A DNA stretch of 64,000 bases from CBDUQN01 sp965369375. GTDB taxonomy: Bacteria > Krumholzibacteriota > Krumholzibacteriia > Krumholzibacteriales > Krumholzibacteriaceae. The notes below the pieces were generated by a model. The model saw only the letters and a list, made by a program, of their open reading frames with translations. It did not search any database and was not told where the DNA came from. Positions 36,632 through 44,380 of the stretch are shown here, one piece after another (the first letter of the stretch is position 1; each line of letters begins with the position of its first letter). The stretch spans positions 1 to 64,000 of the forward strand of contig CBDUQN010000006.1 in assembly GCA_965369375.1 (NCBI GenBank), given 5' to 3'. The position numbers and the translations under genes are program-made.

Positions 36632-37633
36632 ATGGCAATCAATGTGGCGATTAATGGATTCGGGCGTATCGGAAGGCTCGTTTTTCGAAAAGCTTTCAAG
36701 GACTCGCTCTTCAATATCGTTGCAGTGAACGACTTGACCGATTCGGCAACGCTCGCACACCTTCTGAAATACGATTCCGTTCATGGGATATTTCCCGATG
36801 AGGTCCTCTGCGATAGCAAAGAATGCATTGAGGTCGGCGGCAAGAAAACCAAGATCCTCGCGCAGAGGGATCCCGCGAAGCTCCCGTGGAAGGAGCTGAA
36901 AGTCGATGTCGTCATCGAATCTACAGGAATATTCAGAAAGCATGAACAGGCGGAGATGCATCGTACGGCGGGCGCGCGGAAGGTCATCATCTCGGCGCCG
37001 TCTCCCGACCCCGATATTATGATCCTCATGGGCGTCAATGAGCAGCTCTACGACAAAGAGAAACACCATATTATCTCAACCGCTTCCTGTACGACGAACT
37101 GCCTCGCGCCGATTGCGAAGATCCTCAACGACTCCTTCGGCCTCGAATACGGGCTCATGACGACGATTCATGCGTATACGAACGATCAGCGCATTCTCGA
37201 TTTCCCGCACAAAGATCTGCGCAGGGCACGCGCCGCAATGCTATCAATGATACCGACGACCACGGGCGCCGCCAAGGCGGTCGGTGTGGTTCTGCCGGAG
37301 CTCGAGGGAAAACTCAACGGCATCGCCGTTCGTGTTCCGGTTCCCGACGGGTCCATCGTCGATCTCGTGGTAACGTTGAAGAAGAGTGCCACGGTCGAGG
37401 AAGTCAACGAGGCGGTCAGAATGGCGGCGGAGGGGCCGATGAAGGGTATCGTCGAATACTGCGTCGAACCGATCGTTTCGGTGGATATCATCGGGAACGT
37501 GCATTCGTCGATATTCGACAGTCTTTCTACGATGCAGATTTCGCCTCACATGTTCAAAATCCTGTCCTGGTATGACAACGAAGCCGGTTATGCGATGCGA
37601 ATGGTCGACATGATGAAGGTCATCGCCGGTTGA
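36632..37633 (+). CDS. gap: Glyceraldehyde-3-phosphate dehydrogenase
   Basis: This 333-residue enzyme has the Rossmann start VAINGFGRIGRLVFRKAF, nucleophile Cys153 in ISTASCTTNCLAPIAK, and the C-terminal motif LSWYDNEAGYAMRMVDM. It oxidises glyceraldehyde-3-phosphate to 1,3-bisphosphoglycerate. The ATG at 36632 follows AAGGAG with 6-base spacing; another ATG lies at 36626 within the ribosome site. The position after Gly-Val-Asn-like NDLTDSATLAHLLKYDS matches NAD-linked glycolytic forms (inference). Confidence 0.96.
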   Translation: MAINVAINGFGRIGRLVFRKAFKDSLFNIVAVNDLTDSATLAHLLKYDSVHGIFPDEVLCDSKECIEVGGKKTKILAQRDPAKLPWKELKVDVVIESTGIFRKHEQAEMHRTAGARKVIISAPSPDPDIMILMGVNEQLYDKEKHHIISTASCTTNCLAPIAKILNDSFGLEYGLMTTIHAYTNDQRILDFPHKDLRRARAAMLSMIPTTTGAAKAVGVVLPELEGKLNGIAVRVPVPDGSIVDLVVTLKKSATVEEVNEAVRMAAEGPMKGIVEYCVEPIVSVDIIGNVHSSIFDSLSTMQISPHMFKILSWYDNEAGYAMRMVDMMKVIAG

Positions 37634-37705
37634 TCGATCGCTTCTGAAGATGGAGAGGAGTCAGAGATAGCTACTTCAGTAGGTAAAAACAGGAGGAAAA
37701 AATCT

Positions 37706-38908
37706 TTGAGGAAGAAGACGCTCGAGGATGTAGAGCTGAAAGGACGAAGGGTCCTGATGCGTGTCGATTTCAACGTCCCGCTATTAAAGGACGGTGATGT
37801 GGCGGATGATACGAGGATACGGGCGGCGCTGCCGAGCATCGAATATGCCGCCGGGGCGGGTGCATCGATCGTCCTCGTTTCTCATCTCGGGAGGCCGAAG
37901 GGCAAGAAGGATCCCAACCTGAGCCTCAAGATCGTCGCCTACCGGCTCAGTGAGCTCACCGATTGTCCGGTGAAATTCTCCGAAGACTGCATCGGAGACG
38001 AGGCCGAACGGAAGGTCGGGGCGCTGCTCGCCGGCGAGATTCTTCTCCTCGAAAACGTCAGGTTCTACACCGAGGAAACCGATAACGACCCTGATTTCGC
38101 CCGCAAACTTGCCGGGTACGGCGATGTCTTTGTCAATGACGCCTTCGGAACGGCTCATCGCGCACATGCATCGACGGTGGGGGTGACCGAGTACTTCGAT
38201 GAGAAGGTTGCCGGATTTCTCCTGACCAAGGAGATCGAGGTTCTCGAAGGGCTGATTGGAAAGCCGAAGCATCCCTTTGTTGCGGTGATGGGAGGGGCGA
38301 AGGTTTCGGGGAAGATCGATCTCATCAAGAACCTCCTCGGAAAGGTCGACCGGATTCTGATAGGAGGCGCCATGGCGTATACCTTTTTCAAGGCCGTCGG
38401 CCTCGAGATCGGACATTCGCTCCTCGAAGAGGAGCTCCTGCCGCTGTGCAGGGAACTGATGGATTCTGCCGGCACGGGAGAGAAACGTCAGATCTACCTA
38501 CCAGTCGATTGTGTCGTCGCCAAAGAGATAAAGAACAGCGCAGAGCACAAGATGGTGTCCACCGGGGATATACCGGAAGAGTGGGTCGGTGTCGATATCG
38601 GAGAGAAGACCGTCGAAGTCTTTCGAGGGGAACTCGAGGGGGCGAAGACCGTCTTCTGGAACGGCCCGATGGGCGTTTTCGAGATGTCGAACTTCGCGTC
38701 GGGCACAAAGAGGATCGCGAAGATCATCGCGGATTTGACTCAGCGTGGCGCCTCGACCGTCGTCGGCGGCGGTGACAGTGTCGCCGCTTTGAATCAACTC
38801 CATCTGAGGGATAAAATCACGCACATATCAACCGGCGGCGGCGCTTCTCTCGAGCTCCTCGAAGGCAAGAAACTTCCCGGTGTCGAGGCGCTCAGTGACA
38901 CGCAGTGA
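37706..38908 (+). CDS. pgk: Phosphoglycerate kinase
   Basis: This 400-residue kinase starts at a TTG with AGGAGG at 37691-37696. Signature regions are GRRVLMRVDFNVPL, VLVSHLGRPKGKKDPNLSL, VNDAFGTAHRAHAST, FVAVMGGAKVSGKIDLI, and the nucleotide site VFWNGPMGVFEM ... TVVGGGDSVAAL followed by ISTGGGASLELLEG. It converts 1,3-bisphosphoglycerate and ADP to 3-phosphoglycerate and ATP. Spacing to tpiA is 9 bases. Confidence 0.97.
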   Translation: MRKKTLEDVELKGRRVLMRVDFNVPLLKDGDVADDTRIRAALPSIEYAAGAGASIVLVSHLGRPKGKKDPNLSLKIVAYRLSELTDCPVKFSEDCIGDEAERKVGALLAGEILLLENVRFYTEETDNDPDFARKLAGYGDVFVNDAFGTAHRAHASTVGVTEYFDEKVAGFLLTKEIEVLEGLIGKPKHPFVAVMGGAKVSGKIDLIKNLLGKVDRILIGGAMAYTFFKAVGLEIGHSLLEEELLPLCRELMDSAGTGEKRQIYLPVDCVVAKEIKNSAEHKMVSTGDIPEEWVGVDIGEKTVEVFRGELEGAKTVFWNGPMGVFEMSNFASGTKRIAKIIADLTQRGASTVVGGGDSVAALNQLHLRDKITHISTGGGASLELLEGKKLPGVEALSDTQ

Positions 38909-38917
38909 GGTGCGAAC

Positions 38918-39685
38918 ATGCGAAGAACGATAATCGCCGGTAACTGGAAAATGAACAAGGATCATCGTGAGGGGGCTGCCCTCGCGAGAGAGATTCGCGA
39001 TGGCGTGAAGGGAAGAGAAATCGCGTCTGAGATCGTCCTGATCCCACCATTTACGACCCTGCCGGATGTGAGCCGTGAGCTCGAGGGCTCCGGCATAATG
39101 ATCGGCGGACAGAACCTCTACCACGAGGAAAGAGGAGCGTATACGGGGGAAATATCGGGTCTCATGCTCCGTGCCGTCGGCTGCACGTACGTTCTCGTCG
39201 GCCATTCGGAGAGAAGGCATGTGATAGGTGAAGGAGGGGAGCTGCTCGCAAAGAAGCTCAGGGCCGCGCTCGTGTCCGATCTCATGCCGATCCTGTGTGT
39301 CGGGGAACTTCTCGAGGAACGTGAAGCCGGCAAGGCGGGCGATGTCGTTATCAAGCAGCTGGTCGAGGTGCTCGATGGACTCGCGCCCGGTGAGTTCTCG
39401 CGGGTCGTCATCGCATACGAACCCGTGTGGGCGATCGGTACGGGAAAGACGGCGACGTGTCAAGACGCATCCGAGATGCATGCCGTGATCCGGTCCCGTG
39501 TAGAGAAGATGTTCGGATCAGAGGCGGCGCAGGAGACGCCCGTTCTCTACGGCGGCAGCGTCAAACCGCAGAATGCGGCGGAGTTGCTCAGTGACAGCGA
39601 AATCGACGGCGTTCTCGTCGGCGGCGCCTCGCTCGAGGCCGCATCCTTCATCGGGATCATCTTTCCCACACCCAGAGACAAATAA
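38918..39685 (+). CDS. tpiA: Triosephosphate isomerase
   Basis: This 255-residue TIM barrel carries the N-terminal lysine motif (GNWKMNKDH), catalytic His in VLVGHSERRHVIGE, catalytic Glu in VIAYEPVWAIGTGKTAT, and the phosphate loop VLYGGSVKP ... GVLVGGASLEA. It interconverts the two triose phosphates released by the aldolase of the same operon. Its start is 10 bases past the pgk stop. Confidence 0.97.
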   Translation: MRRTIIAGNWKMNKDHREGAALAREIRDGVKGREIASEIVLIPPFTTLPDVSRELEGSGIMIGGQNLYHEERGAYTGEISGLMLRAVGCTYVLVGHSERRHVIGEGGELLAKKLRAALVSDLMPILCVGELLEEREAGKAGDVVIKQLVEVLDGLAPGEFSRVVIAYEPVWAIGTGKTATCQDASEMHAVIRSRVEKMFGSEAAQETPVLYGGSVKPQNAAELLSDSEIDGVLVGGASLEAASFIGIIFPTPRDK

Positions 39686-39741
39686 GTTGACTGCAGCCCG
39701 TTTTTTCATTAAACTAATTCTTTGATAAGGTTGGTGATACG

Positions 39742-40146
39742 ATGCTTTTTAGCGTATTCATAACGATCCATGTCATAACGTGTGTGCTGTTGATTATCGT
39801 GGTCCTCATGCAGTCGAGCAAGGGTGGGGGTCTCTCCGGCTCTTTCGGCGGCATGGGTGGCCAGACGATTTTCGGTGGGCGTGAGACGGCCACATTCCTG
39901 AGCAAGCTGACAACATATCTTGCTGTTATATTTATGGTTACGTCTCTCACGCTGGCGTTCCTCTCTGCCGGCAGGGGTGGTATTGAGCAGAGCAGCGCCC
40001 TGCGGAGGGCCGCCCAGCGGCAGCAGCAGTGGGGAACTATAGTTCCTGAGGAGCAAAAGGATCTGGACGAGATTCTCCAGCCTCCCGTTACCGAAGAGGG
40101 AACCGAAGGAGCAGAAAACGCAGCCGACAGCCTGAGAACAGAATGA
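39742..40146 (+). CDS. secG: SecG subunit of the protein translocase
   Basis: This 134-residue protein has the SecG plan: first membrane helix FSVFITIHVITCVLLIIVVLMQ, the loop SSKGGGLSGSFGGMGGQTIFGGRETATFLSKLT, a second helix (TYLAVIFMVTSLTLAFLS), and an extended hydrophilic, Gln- and Glu-rich C-tail. It supports Sec-dependent export together with SecYE. Linkage tpiA-secG-tRNA-Leu is a common bacterial arrangement, and this cluster preserves it. Confidence 0.93.
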   Translation: MLFSVFITIHVITCVLLIIVVLMQSSKGGGLSGSFGGMGGQTIFGGRETATFLSKLTTYLAVIFMVTSLTLAFLSAGRGGIEQSSALRRAAQRQQQWGTIVPEEQKDLDEILQPPVTEEGTEGAENAADSLRTE

Positions 40147-40187
40147 TCGGGCGTTTCTATTCTACATAAACATTGAATGATCATTGT

Positions 40188-40271
40188 GCCGGGATGGTGG
40201 AACTGGTAGACACGCTACTTTGAGGGGGTAGTGGGCGAAAGCCTGTGCGGGTTCGAGTCCCGCTCCCGGCA
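40188..40271 (+). tRNA. tRNA-Leu (anticodon GAG)
   Basis: A complete class II tRNA folds from 40188 to the discriminator A at 40271. The acceptor stem is GCCGGGA/TCCCGGC and the D-arm closes with GTG/CAC. The anticodon stem is CTACT/GGTAG with loop TTGAGGG, giving anticodon GAG at 40222-40224. There is a long variable arm (GGGC-GAAA-GCCT type) and a T-arm GCGGG-TTCGAGT-CCCGC. The 3' CCA is not encoded. It lies downstream of secG, as in many bacteria. Confidence 0.96.
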
Positions 40272-40292
40272 TTACATTCCCCGGTGTTCGAG

Positions 40293-40325
40293 ACGCGGGT
40301 GGCGTAACCCGCGTTTTTCTTTTTT
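40293..40325 (+). terminator. Strong rho-independent terminator after tRNA-Leu
   Basis: ACGCGGGT (40293-40300) pairs perfectly with ACCCGCGT (40307-40314) around a six-base loop and runs into TTTTTCTTTTTT. It closes the fba-to-tRNA-Leu transcription unit. Confidence 0.93.
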
Positions 40326-40328
40326 GCG

Positions 40329-40357
40329 TTGTCTAATACCGCCCCTGCATCTATAGT
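40329..40357 (+). promoter_or_regulatory. Promoter of the DUF4139 gene
   Basis: TTGTCT at 40329-40334, a 17-base spacer and TATAGT at 40352-40357, directly after the terminator and 55 bases before the ATG at 40412. GGGGGAG about 10 bases before the ATG serves as ribosome site. Confidence 0.6.
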
Positions 40358-40411
40358 GAATTCGAAGAAAACCGGGAAACGTGCTGGTCCTGCCAGAAGG
40401 GGGAGATAATC

Positions 40412-41827
40412 ATGAAATCGATATTGCTGATACTCGTCATCACGTCGCTGCTTGCGGCAGCGCTGCATGCCGAAACGGTAAAAAGCACCGCGGCGGATCG
40501 CAAGGATGTGTCCGTGACGATTTACAACAGGAACCTGGGGCTTGTGCGCGAGGTCCGAACGCTGTCTATTCCATCGGGAACGGTTTCGCTCGAATTCCGC
40601 GATGTCGCTTCAGAGATCAACGCCAAGTCGGTGCGGGTCGAGGCGATCAAGGGGCTGCCGGGATTCACTATTCTTGAACAAAATTACGAGTTCGATCTCA
40701 TGAGCCCGGAAAAGCTCATGGAGAAATATGTGGGACGGAGCGTCGAGCTCATGGTGAAACACCCCCGGACGGGGGCCGAAACGGTGTTCGCGGCCGAGCT
40801 GCTCAGCATGAAGGGAGGTCCGGTGTACCGGATCGACGGAAAGATCCACGTTGGTCATCCCGGCAGGGTGGTTCTGCCTGAGATCCCGGGCAACCTGATA
40901 TCGCGACCGACGCTCATCTGGCTCGTCGACGGAAAAGGGGGCAAGGGTGAAATCGAAGCTTCTTATCTTACTTCCGGAATGGGATGGCGGGCGGATTACG
41001 TGGCACTTCTCGGCAAGAAAGACGATGCGATGGATGTCACCGCCTGGGTGACATTGACGAATACGAGCGGGGCAGGCTATGAAGACGCAAAGCTGAAACT
41101 CGTGGCCGGCGAGATCCACCGGGCGGAGCAGAGAAGGCCGAAAGCGAGGGGGATATATATGGTGGAGGCTCCCGCCGAAATGGAAATGGCCGAAGAAGAG
41201 CTCTTCGAGTACCATCTCTACACCCTTCCGAGACGGACGACGATCAAGGATAACCAGACAAAGCAGGTCGAGCTCCTGCGGGCGAACGAGGTGGGTGTGT
41301 CGAAGGAGTACGTTCTTCCGCTGAAATTCCACCATTTCGGCATGCCGAGAACGGTAACGGGCGAACCGGTCAAGGAGAAGATCGTGGTTCTTCTCAGTTT
41401 CGAGAACACGAAAAAGAACAATCTCGGCGTACCGCTCCCGCAGGGTATTTTCCGCTTTTACAAGAGAGATTCCGAGGGGAATCTGCAGCTCATCGGCGAG
41501 GATCGGATCGATCATACACCGAAAGGCGAGAAGATAACGCTGACGCTCGGGAAGGCGTTTGATATCGTGGCCGAACGGTCGTTAACGGATTACGAGGTAA
41601 TAAGCAAGGGAAAGGTATATGAGTATGCCGTCAAGGTGACGCTTCGCAACGCCAAGAAAGAGGATATCACGGTGAAGGTGCTCGAACAGGTGAGGGGTGA
41701 CTGGAAAATCTTGAGCGCAAGTCACGATTACGAGAAAGAGTCGGTGGCGCACATACGGTTTCTCGTGCCCGTCGGCAAGGAGGGAAGATCCGAGCTGACC
41801 TACCGCATCCGAATCAAGGAATTCTAG
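40412..41827 (+). CDS. DUF4139-domain exported protein
   Basis: This 471-residue protein has a signal peptide (residues 1-20, ALHAET). An N-terminal mixed domain begins VSVTIYNRNLGLVREVRTLSIPSG. The DUF4139 beta-rich domain follows (IEASYLTSGMGWRADYVALLG ... VTAWVTLTNTSGAGYEDAKLKLVAGEI ... LPLPQGIFRFYKRDSEGNLQLIGED-like region to SELTYRIRIKEF). Members are periplasmic or secreted and have no established activity. It is followed 88 bases later by a DUF4446 gene and may be co-transcribed with it. Confidence 0.88.
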   Translation: MKSILLILVITSLLAAALHAETVKSTAADRKDVSVTIYNRNLGLVREVRTLSIPSGTVSLEFRDVASEINAKSVRVEAIKGLPGFTILEQNYEFDLMSPEKLMEKYVGRSVELMVKHPRTGAETVFAAELLSMKGGPVYRIDGKIHVGHPGRVVLPEIPGNLISRPTLIWLVDGKGGKGEIEASYLTSGMGWRADYVALLGKKDDAMDVTAWVTLTNTSGAGYEDAKLKLVAGEIHRAEQRRPKARGIYMVEAPAEMEMAEEELFEYHLYTLPRRTTIKDNQTKQVELLRANEVGVSKEYVLPLKFHHFGMPRTVTGEPVKEKIVVLLSFENTKKNNLGVPLPQGIFRFYKRDSEGNLQLIGEDRIDHTPKGEKITLTLGKAFDIVAERSLTDYEVISKGKVYEYAVKVTLRNAKKEDITVKVLEQVRGDWKILSASHDYEKESVAHIRFLVPVGKEGRSELTYRIRIKEF

Positions 41828-41915
41828 ACGGAGAATAAATTTCTTTACTCACACGGGGCAGTTGGATTACGCTCATCGGCGCAGTAAGATTTGAAGAGAG
41901 GAGAGATTTTAAACA

Positions 41916-42413
41916 GTGACTGGCTTTATCGAAACACACGCGAGTCTGTTCATCATGATCTCACTCGGTCTCGGGATCGCCGCCCTCGTCGTCGTACTGG
42001 TCCTTCTCCGTGAAGTGTGGCGCTTGCGCCAGCCTTTCAAGGCGATGGCCACGTTGTACGAGGGCAAGGGCACTGATCAGGCGCTCGAAAAGCTTCTCAA
42101 GGGGGTTGATGAGAACCGTGAATTCATCCGAGGTCATTCGGATGAATTGAAGCAGGTCTATGCGATGCTCAACGGGTGTTTTTGCGCGATTGGGCTTGTC
42201 AAGTACAACGCCTTTGATGACGTGGGAGGTAACCAGAGCTATTCGCTCTGCATGCTGACGAAGGAACAAAACGGCGTCATTTTGACGAACCTCGTCGGGA
42301 GGAACGCCACACGCGGCTACGCGCTCGATGTCATTGAAGGCAAACCGTCACGGAAACTGAGCGATGAGGAGGAAGAATCCCTCGGGCATGCCCGGAAATC
42401 GCTCGAGGCGTAA
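41916..42413 (+). CDS. DUF4446-family membrane protein
   Basis: This 165-residue protein begins at a GTG with GAGAGGAGAG upstream. One N-terminal membrane helix (LFIMISLGLGIAALVVVLVLLREVW, about residues 11-35) precedes a coiled-coil segment (GTDQALEKLLKGVDENREFIRGHSDELKQVYAML). The conserved DUF4446 core follows: AIGLVKYNAFDDVGGNQSYSLCMLTKEQNGVILTNLVGRNATRGYALDVIEGK. Homologues are found in Firmicutes and other phyla beside ParB genes; the function is unknown. Confidence 0.9.
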   Translation: MTGFIETHASLFIMISLGLGIAALVVVLVLLREVWRLRQPFKAMATLYEGKGTDQALEKLLKGVDENREFIRGHSDELKQVYAMLNGCFCAIGLVKYNAFDDVGGNQSYSLCMLTKEQNGVILTNLVGRNATRGYALDVIEGKPSRKLSDEEEESLGHARKSLEA

Positions 42414-42457
42414 GCGCAGCGGCGCCCTGCGATTCTTTCGGCTGTTCGCTGATAATT

Positions 42458-42521
42458 CCGGTCGGTGTTTTTCGACCGGTCGGTGTTTTTCGACCGGTCA
42501 GTGTTTTTCGGTGTTTTTCGA
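42458..42521. repeat. 18-bp tandem repeat overlapping the rhomboid 3' end
   Basis: The unit CCGGTCGGTGTTTTTCGA occurs at 42458-42475 and 42476-42493. A third copy follows with one change (42494-42510), then a truncated GTGTTTTTCGA. The last part encodes, on the - strand, the final residues (SKNTEKH) and stop of the rhomboid gene. The two convergent genes thus share a repeat array in place of an ordinary terminator. Confidence 0.9.
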
Positions 42522-43310
42522 GTAGTTTTCGAGGATTCTCTTCTCTGTTTCCGTCAGATTCTCATATCCCTTCGCTGAGATCTTGTCGAGGATGGAATCT
42601 ATCTTTTTTGAATTGTAGCCTTCTGTTGCGCGCCTCTCATTGCGGTCGATCTTAATCTTGATCGGCATTTTTCTCGCGATATTCCGGAACCAGTTCCAGA
42701 GCTTCCGGGTTTGATAATCGTTGCGCAGAAATATGAGACCCGCTATGGCCCCTCCTAGGTGAGCAAGGTGCGCGATGCCGTCGCGCCCGCCGAGTCCGTA
42801 CAAGAGCTCGAGAATGGTCAAGACGATTATGAGCGTGCGGGCCTTGACGGGAAATACGCCCATGACCAAGATGGTGTTGTGCGGAAACCAGAGCGCGTAG
42901 GCGAGCAATATGCCGTACCCCGCGGCGGAAGCTCCTATTGTCGGGCCGTAGAAATGGGTTATGAATTGCAGCGCAACACCTCCCAGACCGCAGACGAAGT
43001 AGTATTTCAGGAAACGGCTGCTTCCCCAAACACCCTCGAGGGGGGTTCCGAACATCCAGACTACAAACATGTTGATAGCGAGATGGAAGAAACCTCCGTG
43101 CAGGAACATGTGTGTGACAATTTGCCAAATATACCCTCTTGTCACTACCTGCCGTGGGGTGAGAGCGAAAAAATCGATGAAGCCGGTTTTCATCAGGAGG
43201 ATCTGGAGCACAAAAACGGCGGCATTTATGATTATCAGCTTCTTCACGACGCCTCCGCGCCAGAAGTCCGCTAGCGGATTGCCGGATTGTCTGTGGTAGT
43301 ATTGGGACAT
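42498..43310 (-). CDS. Rhomboid intramembrane serine protease (second)
   Basis: This 270-residue protease has six predicted membrane segments and a complete dyad: Ser128 in PTIGASAAGYG and His184 in AHLAHLGGAIAGL, plus the HMFLHGGFFHLAINMFVVWMFG loop-helix motif. The soluble C-tail (KKIDSILDKISAKGYENLTETEKRILENYSKN) resembles the short helical tail found on many FCB-group rhomboids. The ATG at 43310 has GAGGGAGAGGA upstream. It differs from the TPR-fused rhomboid at 26005. Its C-terminus reads into a tandem repeat array, and its promoter overlaps an inverted repeat. Confidence 0.92.
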   Translation of the reverse strand: MSQYYHRQSGNPLADFWRGGVVKKLIIINAAVFVLQILLMKTGFIDFFALTPRQVVTRGYIWQIVTHMFLHGGFFHLAINMFVVWMFGTPLEGVWGSSRFLKYYFVCGLGGVALQFITHFYGPTIGASAAGYGILLAYALWFPHNTILVMGVFPVKARTLIIVLTILELLYGLGGRDGIAHLAHLGGAIAGLIFLRNDYQTRKLWNWFRNIARKMPIKIKIDRNERRATEGYNSKKIDSILDKISAKGYENLTETEKRILENYSKNTEKH

Positions 43311-43330
43311 GGATCTATCCTCTCCCTCTA

Positions 43331-43374
43331 TAAATTGTTTGTATGATAATAAACAATTTATTCGATTCCGGCAA
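43331..43374 (-). promoter_or_regulatory. Rhomboid promoter with overlapping inverted repeat
   Basis: On the - strand TTGCCG (43374-43369), a 17-base spacer and TATTAT (43351-43346) form a promoter for the rhomboid gene. The perfect inverted repeat TAAATTGTTT / AAACAATTTA (43331-43340 and 43351-43360, 10-base centre) covers the -10 box and start point. That is a typical position for a repressor operator. Confidence 0.6.
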
Positions 43375-43444
43375 CTGAAAGGCACTCATTTTGCTCTCGA
43401 CCTGAGGGAGATCCTGTAGTATCTTCCGGGAGAGGTGATGCATC

Positions 43445-44329
43445 GTGCTTAGGCTGTTGTTTTTATTGATAGTTATGGTGGTGATTGCGGCGACCGGGCT
43501 GCAAGCCAGAATATGGTACGTCGTTCCGGATGGGAGCGGAGACGCCCCCACGATCCAGGCGGCCGTCGATTCGTCGGCGACCGGTGATCAAATCCTGATA
43601 GAGGGCGGGCAATACTTTGAAGAAAATATCGTTATAGACGGCAAAGATGTCCTGCTCGATGCCTCTTCCGGCATCATTTATATAATTGCACCGACGCACG
43701 GGAGCGGGACGGGTTTCGTTATCAGGAACGTGACCGCCGGCTTTACGCTGAACAGCTTTAATATTTCCGGCTATGCGGCCGCTGTAGTAATCGAGGATGC
43801 ATCGCCGGGCGTCAATTTCTTGACCGTGACGGACTGCACGGAAGGTATCAGGATCACCGGGGCCGCCTCCGCGCCGTACCTGACCTACTCGCTCATCGAT
43901 TCCTGCGGTACGGGATACGAGATCCAGCAGGGAAGCAGTGTTACGGTTCAAAATCATACGATAGTCAACTGCGCGGCGGGATTGAGAGTCTCCGCCGGCA
44001 GCGTGTCACTCGTTCGAAACATCATCTATGGTTCCGATCTCGGGCTCGATTGCGGCGGCACGGTAACACTCGAATGCAATAATTTCTACAATAACATCAG
44101 CGATTACTCCGGCTGCTCACCCGGAGCGACCGATTTCTATACCGATCCGATATTCTGCTTCCTGACGCCTCCTTCTCCCGCCGAGTACTACCTGCATCAG
44201 GATTCACCGTGCTTAACCGGGGCCAATCCATGCGGCGGGAGGATCGGCACTTTCACCGGCTATTTCGGCTGCACAGGGGAAGGTGTCGAGGAGAAGTCGT
44301 GGGGCGCAATAAAGCTGATATACGACTGA
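43445..44329 (+). CDS. Secreted right-handed beta-helix protein
   Basis: This 294-residue protein starts at a GTG. It has a signal peptide (about residues 1-21, TGLQAR), then IWYVVPDGSGDAPTIQAAVDSSATGDQILIEGGQYFEENIVIDGKDVLL, the usual opening of pectate-lyase-like/DUF1565 beta-helices. Repeated coils follow (FVIRNVTAGFTLNSFNISGYAAAVVIEDAS ... IIYGSDLGLDCGG). The C-terminal part is Cys-rich (about eight Cys). It carries no catalytic motif I recognise. It ends in IKLIYD without a full sorting domain. It is divergent from the rhomboid gene. Confidence 0.82.
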   Translation: MLRLLFLLIVMVVIAATGLQARIWYVVPDGSGDAPTIQAAVDSSATGDQILIEGGQYFEENIVIDGKDVLLDASSGIIYIIAPTHGSGTGFVIRNVTAGFTLNSFNISGYAAAVVIEDASPGVNFLTVTDCTEGIRITGAASAPYLTYSLIDSCGTGYEIQQGSSVTVQNHTIVNCAAGLRVSAGSVSLVRNIIYGSDLGLDCGGTVTLECNNFYNNISDYSGCSPGATDFYTDPIFCFLTPPSPAEYYLHQDSPCLTGANPCGGRIGTFTGYFGCTGEGVEEKSWGAIKLIYD

Positions 44330-44380
44330 GCTGTTCCTGACAAGATCATTTGAATTCCATTACGTGAAAAGGAGTGTTTC

